Of a stretch of 39,327 nucleotides of DNA, positions 33,201 through 39,327 are shown one piece after another. Positions within the stretch are counted from its first letter, which is position 1. Each line of letters begins with the position of its first letter. The notes beneath the pieces were generated by a model that saw nothing but the letters and a program-made list of their open reading frames with translations, was not told the DNA's origin and made no database searches. The translations under genes and the position numbers were made by a program. The stretch lies in NCBI GenBank assembly GCA_015680685.1, contig MNCI01004997.1, positions 552,623 through 591,949 of the forward strand, written 5' to 3'. This DNA is from Gnetum montanum (lineage: Eukaryota > Streptophyta > Gnetopsida > Gnetales > Gnetaceae).

Positions 33201-35446
33201 TGATGATCTTTGCAAAGGGTTTACTTTTGGCATTGAGAAATTTAAAACAAAGAAATCCAAAAATTTCATTTTTTGATCAGCTTTATTACCAAAAAAACGT
33301 TGCTGCATCATCATTCTAGGAATAATGGTAAGCTTGGTGGCAAAGAAGACACACAAGATACGAGGAAGAACGATTGAAGGTACACTAACAAATTGAAGAA
33401 TGATTGAATTTGATATGAAGTAAAGGAGGAACAATGGAAGCTGATAGGAAAAATAATAAGAATGTACCCTATAGAAGAATCGCGAAAAAGAACTCACATG
33501 CCAAAACAAAGATAGTAACTGAATGGTTCAAAACAACAAAAGTCGAAGAACATTGAACAATTCAAAGAAACGAAAATCCAGCAACTCGTTCCAGCTATAA
33601 TATAGCAACAACTCGCAGGCAACAAAAAAGGGGTTGCTGCATAAATCCACTTCCTCCTTGAAGAACAGAAAAACTTTTCAACATGAATCAAAACAATCCA
33701 CAACCAACAAAAGTACGGCAGAACGATTTACCTAACCGAACTTAACTCTACATTTACATTTGGACTCTGAATCTGTTGCCCTGTTTCAGTTTCATCTCCG
33801 TATCGCATAATAATTTACAAGATGAAAGCTACGACGGTTAGGATTTACATGAGAGCATTACCTGATAAGTTGTTATGCGACACCTCAATCGTGCTCAGCT
33901 GCGGGCACTTGCAGACACTCCCCGGAAAACCGCCCGAGAAAGAATTCCGGGAAGCAGAGATCTTGTAGAGGCTCTGCATCTTAGAAAGCTGCTCCGGGAA
34001 CTCGCCGGAGAATCCATTATCATCAAGAATAACATGAGAGAGCTTCGAGGCACGGCTGATTTCCGCTGGAATTTGGCCGTAAAACCGGTTTCTATGCAGC
34101 TCCAGAATCATCAAATCGGGAGCAGACCAGATTCCGGCCGGGACCTTCCCGGACAAACTGTTGTTATGCATTAGCAGACGAACAAAGCTCGTGCACTGCC
34201 CGTATTCCCGGGGGATGCTGCCGGAAAACTCGTTGCTATACAGGCTCAGATTGAGCAGCTGGTTTCCCCGGCACAGATTGGCCGGAATCGACCCGTTCAA
34301 CCGGTTTTCCGACACCTCGAAATCCACCAAGATGGACTTCGAACCCATCTCCGCAGGCAGCTCGCCGGAGAGCTGATTCTGAAACAAACGAACATATTTC
34401 AGAGCCGGTATTGACGCCATTGATGGTGGAATCGGACCCTGCAACTTGTTCTGATACAGGTGCACCAGTTCCAGGTGTTTCAGAGTCCCAATTCGTGCCG
34501 GAATCTCGCCGGAAATCTGATTGTTCGCCAAATCCAGCTGCTTCAGGGCCTTCAGATCCCATATCTCCGCTGGAATACTGCCGCTCAGGTGGTTGTTATA
34601 CGCCTGCAGAAACTGCAACTGAGATAACCGCGTCAGCTTTTCGGGAACCGGCCCAGTAAGATTGTTGTCCGAAAGTTGCAGAACTATGAGCTCCGTGAGG
34701 TTTCCCAGGCTCTCCGGAATGGTTCCGGTGAGATTGTTCTGTTGCAGAAACAGATTCCGGAGCTGAGCCAGGTTTCCCAGAGAGTCAGGCATGGAAGTCA
34801 GGGTGTTCTGGGATAGGCTCAGATTTCTCAGAGCTCTGAGCTCGCCCAGCTCCACAGGAATGGCACCGGTGAGGTAATTGTAGGCTAAGTCCAGGTGAGT
34901 CAGATTTGAGAGCTTGGAGAGACTTGCAGGAATGGTGCCATTCAAGTAGAGGCTGCTCAGGTCCAGAATCTGCAGAGATTTGAGCTCCGAGACGGTGTCC
35001 GGAATCTGTCCGGAGATGTAGTTGCTGCTGAGATTCAGGGTCCGGAGCGGCGCTGGAGCCTTGCAGTTGTCCAGAGTCAGCTTTTCCAGGCTCTGGTTCA
35101 GATTGTTGTTGGATAAACTCAGGACCTGCAAGTTGGTTAAGTTGCAGAGAGCTTCTGAAAACGGGAAACTGCCGTTGAGATTCATGTTGTCCAGAACCAG
35201 CTCTGCAACTCGGTTCTGTGAATCACATCTTACGCCATTCCACTTACAAACTGGGACACTTTCCCAGTTTTCCAGATTTCTATCTGGGTCCCCCAGGTAA
35301 TGCTGTTTCAGATGAAGCAGGGTCTGCGACTCGGAGACACCATTGCAGCCGAATCCCAAGCTCAGGAGTATTGCAAACAGAGTAGCAAAATCTACTGCAT
35401 TCACACGCAGAAGCATCACAGATCTTCTTCTTGGTCTACTCTCCAT
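30223..35446 (-). CDS. LRR receptor-like Ser/Thr kinase, subfamily XI type
   Basis: Three exons on the minus strand, 35446-33862, 32945-31893 and 30620-30223, join in frame to 1011 residues. Both introns are phase 1 with GT...AG ends (GTAATGC...CTACAG and GTATGC...AACAG). The second splits the Glu codon of the APE motif. Residues 1-36 are a signal peptide with an RPRRR start. A Cys67/Cys74 cap precedes about 22 LRRs (79-615). The membrane segment is 642-666. In the kinase I see the Gly loop GSGGSGTV at 708-715, Lys729, Glu748, HRD 825-827, Asn832, DFG 845-847, APE 878-880, Asp892 and Arg971. All catalytic residues are present, so it should be an active RD kinase at the plasma membrane, probably sensing a peptide. 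By eye it resembles HSL3, CEPR1, SKM1 and At5g06940. The exact orthologue and ligand are unknown. Confidence 0.93.
30892..31030. repeat. three 44-bp tandem units in intron 2
   Basis: Units starting CAGGGTTTGAATCATTG or a variant lie at 30892, 30937 and 30981, and a fourth start is at 31024. Each contains TTTCTTTAGA or a variant, then GCATCATTT. Confidence 0.8.
31494..31565. repeat. 36-bp tandem duplication in intron 2
   Basis: AATCATGCTAGGTCTCAAGC occurs at 31494 and 31530. The two units differ at a few bases only. Confidence 0.8.
31647..31755. repeat. 69-bp-spaced direct repeat in intron 2
   Basis: AAATAATAACTTYTAATTAT, continuing into CTAATAAAATTTTAA, occurs at 31647 and 31716. Confidence 0.7.
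32946..33861 (-). other. intron 1 of the receptor kinase gene
   Basis: 916 bp, donor GTAATGC and acceptor CTACAG. It interrupts the nineteenth LRR just after the NNLSG of its consensus. The ORFs in it on both strands (for example 33509-33192 minus) are AT-rich chance frames. Confidence 0.85.
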
Positions 35447-36863
35447 GATCTTTCAGCGAAATTCCTCAGTTCAGTAAAACGGGCTGAACATTCTTACAAT
35501 ATATCTTATCTTCTCTTCTCTTCTCTGCTCCTCTGCTCATCTTCATTCATTCCAAAGCTTGCATAAATCCTATGGATATTGTATTCTTCGCAGTAGGTGG
35601 TGGCTTGGAATTGCATTCTACGAGGTTTCTCGTCATCTTTCGAGGCCGATACTCAAGTCAAAGGCTGGGCAGCGGCATCTGCACGGAAGCAGAACAACAG
35701 CAGCCCGGCTTTCAAATCATAGAAAAATTCTTCCACCAATGGATGGAACGGACTTTTCGGGCCTCTGGAAGTTTGGGAAAACTGTGGATGCTCGAAAAGC
35801 CCATTTTTCTTTTGTTTTTTGGTGGGGAGGCTGCCCTGCGTGTACGGGGAGTTTCTGTGGGGTTTTGTTGGTCCGTCGAGTCATTGATTGTTTATTAGAT
35901 TTTTCAAGGAGCCCTGGTTCGTTTAGTCTCAGATTTTTGGGCAAGAATTTGTCATTTGGTGAAATGCTGACTTCCATCCATCCTATTTCACACGCTGTTT
36001 GTAGGCCTGAAAGGGACTGGAATTTGATGGTTCTGTTACGTTACCGAAACGCAGAGCAGTATTTTGCGTTTTGCAGTGGCATGTATTTGGATTAAGCCAC
36101 AAACCCGACTCTTTCCTAGATAATCCTCGTCTGCTGTGTCCGATTCTGTGTTGTTCGATCATCTTATTTCTTTCTTACTATCATTGTACGGCCTTGAACT
36201 GTTCAAGGTAAACAGACTCCAAAACTGATATCTTATTGATAGTTATTCAAGCTTTTCATTAACAGTTCACATGACTTCAAATCATCCTCGTTATCTTATG
36301 TTATCTTTGTCCCAGATTTGTGGTTAGTCATGGAAGTTAGAATTGAGGTTGCCACATTTTCAACGAATTTCATAAATAGCACCCGCAACTTCATGTTGAA
36401 TTCATTTTAGCGAATGCATAGAACCATGTTTGTTCAAATTTCAACTCAATGCTGGTATATGATGGATGGATCTTGTGTACAGAGCATGATTTCATAAATA
36501 TCTCACCAGAATGGGAAGCAAACTGTGCCCAACATGTTGAGTGATTTCGAATTTTAATAATTTGAAATTATCACAATGAATGAAAGAAGCTGCGACATCC
36601 GAGGCAAACTTAACTTTGTTTTTTTCAACCTTAACAAAATTAAATAGTTAAAAGATAGTTACTAATAGAATAGAATGATTTTACCAAAAGGATGCCCATA
36701 CATTTTTCTCCCTCATGTTAAACTTTAGTGTTAACTACTAGTTCTTTATATATTTGGAAAATCAAGTGGTAAAAGCTTTTTTGTCCAACTTTTGCATTTA
36801 TTTTTTTAGGAAATAAAATCCTTAAGCATTTCTCAATGAATACAAGACCTAATCCTTTTTTTT
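35447..36863. other. 5' flank of the receptor kinase gene
   Basis: This should hold the 5' UTR and promoter. A pyrimidine-only stretch at about 35504-35538 reads as a GAGAA-rich purine tract on the gene strand, a common feature of plant leaders. A possible TATATT lies at about 35500 on the minus strand. The plus-strand ORF 35559-36095 (178 codons) has no recognisable domain and is probably chance. From 36100 to 36863 I see only AT-rich sequence. Confidence 0.5.
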
Positions 36864-37610
36864 AACCTAAAGAAGAGGTATTTTAGTGAAGAGAAAACTT
36901 TAAAAAGCATTGGTAATGCCTAAATCTTTTTTATGTAATGTACTTTGATTTTTTTAAAAATTGAATTTAAATTTTTTCTTTTCTACCAAGGTCCTCTCGC
37001 ATCTACGCATCTACTAGATCACTTAAGTTTTAGAATTCTTCTTACAAGAACAATTTTTTTTTCAGGTGCATAACTCAGTATTATCCACTAGAATCCAACC
37101 TATGACCTATGACCTATGACCTATGATTCTTTTTGTAACTCAGAGAATAGGTTTTCAGATGAAGAGAAAAAAAGAATCCATAAGACCCAAATCTTTTTTG
37201 TGTAATGTACTTCGATTTTTCTAAATGAAAATTGATTTTTTCCTTTTGTCTACCAAGGTCCTCTTAAATCTATTGGATCACATAAGTTTTAGAATTTTTC
37301 TTATAGAAGTTTTATTTGCATGACTCCGTATTGTCCACTAAAATCAAACCTTTGACCTATGATCCTTTTTTAAACCCAAAGAAGAGGTTTTTTAGTGAAG
37401 AGAAAACTTAAAAGGGCATCCATAAGACCTAAATCTTTTTTATGTAATGAACTTTGATTTTTTTTAACTGAAATTGAAATTTTTGCTTGTCCTTTTGCAT
37501 TTACTAGATCACATAAGTTCTAAAATTCTTTTTCAAGAAGTTTTTTTTATATACATAATTCAATATTATCCGCTAGAATTAAACCTATGACTTAAAGTTT
37601 TCATTAGATT
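36864..37610. repeat. three-unit tandem repeat, about 240-270 bp each
   Basis: Units start at 36864, 37137 and 37373. Each runs AAGAAGAGG or a variant, then GAAGAGAAAA, ATAAGACCYAAATCTTTTTT or a variant, TACTTTGATTTTT, TACCAAGGTCCTCT, TAGATCACATAAGTTTTAGA and ATTGTCCACTA. The first unit ends in a 7-bp microrepeat of CCTATGA, four copies, near 37100-37127. There is no coding potential. Confidence 0.8.
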
Positions 37611-37629
37611 TTTAATAATTATTCATTAT

Positions 37630-37715
37630 AACAATGAGACGTTGGTGTAATGATAAGACTCTTGATTTGGTAACTCTAAGCTATGGATTTAATTATAGTA
37701 AGCAATACCAAATTA
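37630..37715 (+). repeat. tRNA-derived SINE relic
   Basis: It begins CAATGAGACGTTGGTGTAAT, with an A-box-like TGGTGTAATGA (one mismatch to the consensus) and CTTGATTTGG. It aligns with the SINE at 29576-29703 over its first 45 bases or so. The B box is decayed (GGATTTAATTA). Confidence 0.5.
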
Positions 37716-39327
37716 TAAAGTTGTAATTTGACTATATATATTTAAGTAAATATTATTCATTATTTTCAGATCCGAAACCCCTAGTATTACATTTTTCTTA
37801 AATTATTTATTAAATAAAGTTTGACTACCATAAAAGAACAGCGAAAAGCAGCCGTAACTCACAAACTTACTTTGTACCTTCGAAAATGCAAGTTGCAAGC
37901 ATTATACAAGAATCTACGAGACCAAATCAACCAAACGTACAAATAATAAATAATTCAAGCGATAGGCACAGGTTGCCGTCAAATTCAATAACTCATAATT
38001 GTCAACTCCACTTTATGGCAGTTTCTGTACAGCCCCACTTTTTGTTCATTTTCTTCACGGGCCTTAATGCGACCGTCGTTTTCCAATTTATTTCGGTGCG
38101 CTCATTTTGAATAATTAAAGTTAGCAGAAACTTCCTTGTGCGTGTTCACAAAGTTGCTTTGCCGGAATATCTGGGTCAGCTGAAAATTCACCAAATTTTA
38201 GTCAAGCCTGCCTCACCCAAAAAGCCAGTCCACGGCAGAAAAGTATGAATTGATAGTGGCTTATCCAAAGCACAGCATGACTTTAACGACCGTCTGGAAA
38301 TTGAGATAATCTTGGGTTGTTAGGTGGAGTGATCACACTAAAGAGATTAATACCATATTCCAACCTGCAATTTCTCTATTCCTTTGACATAAATTAGTGA
38401 AGTTCAAGGCCTTCCACGGTCTACACTGACTCAGCAAACCCTTTAAAAAATGTTATGCTTTTCGCTTTTGATTATACCTAAGGACTAGTCAAGAGGCCAC
38501 TTGCTAATCATACGCAAGGACTTCAAAGTATTATATTTTGCCTTCTTCGTAACCGTTCAATCGTCCATCCTCTCTATAGACTTCTTAATGGACTGTTTTT
38601 ATGATTAAATTATATTTAATTCATAATTTTTTAAAGAACTTAATCATTTAAAACTGAATTATATTTTACTCTATAATGAAAATGTAACACAACTCTTTTA
38701 GAATCAATTCTAGAATTTAATTTTTCAAAAAAGAAAAGATATATATCATAAATATGTAAATATAAAATAAAAAGTTGCTGCAATCTATAACCTTTAATTG
38801 ATTTTTATAATTGAAGCATTTATGTTTCTTAAATTGCAGAGATCTTAATTGTATCAATAAACTTAGTTTGGATTTTTTCCATAATGGATTTTAATTGTGA
38901 CAATAAGATAAAATATTGACAAACAAATTTAATGTACCATCTAAAACTTGCATTTTATTTTCTTCATGATATTATTATTGCAATTTATTTCTCTCAATAA
39001 GTTAGTTTAAAACTATAATTTTTTATTAACAAGGAAATCCCAATTCTAGCTTGGCTGAATCACAATTTGATGTTTGCTAACTCCACAATTCAAATTATAT
39101 TAAAGAAATAAGATACCAAAATTAACAACCAAGTTAGATTCTCATAACCACAAAAGCACACTCCTAATCCCTAAATATTTCCATAGATGTAAAGCTTTAA
39201 ACCACACAACAACAACTAAATTCTGTTATAAACTCTTGTGAGTTCCAAAGTGTTATTGCAATGCACAATAAACTAACTTTGCATATGGATTTCTTCAACT
39301 AATTGACTCCAATAGTCTTACATTATT
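37716..39327. other. no recognisable gene
   Basis: AT-rich sequence to the window end. A slightly less AT-rich patch at 37850-38420 contains the ORF 37886-38110, with no family resemblance. I see no repeats or RNA genes here. Confidence 0.45.

Noticed and set aside
33875-34659. Plus-strand ORFs of 70-99 codons opposite exon 1
   Set aside because: These are shadows of the GC-rich LRR coding sequence. They track the repeat codons and encode nothing recognisable.
35559-36095. 178-codon plus-strand ORF, divergent from the receptor kinase
   Set aside because: No recognisable domain, motif or splice partner. It lies in the promoter side of the kinase gene, in moderately GC-rich DNA where chance frames are expected.

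Overview
The window looks like nuclear DNA of a seed plant with a large, repeat-rich genome. A gymnosperm is my best guess. The evidence is one intron-containing plant-type receptor kinase gene in roughly 39 kb of AT-rich DNA that is otherwise filled with old, nested and mutually inverted retrotransposon remains. The species cannot be named from the sequence alone.

Layout. At 1-300 there is an unrecognised open frame cut by the window edge. At 3040-5330 (minus) lies an L1-type LINE fossil. At 6300-6830 (plus) there is a decayed gag-like fragment. At 6875-9260 (minus) is the LTR, leader and full-length gag frame of a Copia element, and at 9550-10810 (minus) a Ty3/gypsy polymerase fossil. From 13.1 to 17.1 kb there are two inverted copies of an LTR whose promoter carries a heat-shock-element palindrome, a gypsy gag-like scrap, and a second, inverted copy of the Copia LTR and leader. 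From 17.2 to 26.5 kb there are three same-orientation copies (17247-18077, 21483-22251, 25516-26538) of a probable solo LTR with an array of GCGATATCGC palindromes 18 bp upstream of its TATA box. Between the first two lies a second LINE of a different, non-L1-like type (19200-21400, plus). At 23881-29759 (minus) is a complete but pol-less LTR retrotransposon. It holds at least one of these solo LTRs, a SINE and two other insertions, and itself appears to split an older SINE.

The only intact gene is at 30223-35446 (minus): a three-exon, 1011-residue leucine-rich-repeat receptor kinase of the subfamily XI kind. It has a signal peptide, about 22 LRRs, one membrane segment and a kinase with all catalytic residues. 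Its exons are clearly more GC-rich than the surroundings. Upstream of it (36864-37610) is a three-unit tandem repeat, followed by a tRNA-derived SINE relic. The rest of the window shows no gene.

The most interesting material is in the retroelement control regions: the palindrome array, the heat-shock-type LTR promoter, and a leader with three stem-loops at matching positions in two diverged copies. All splice sites, element boundaries and homologies were read by eye. No alignment or database search was run.
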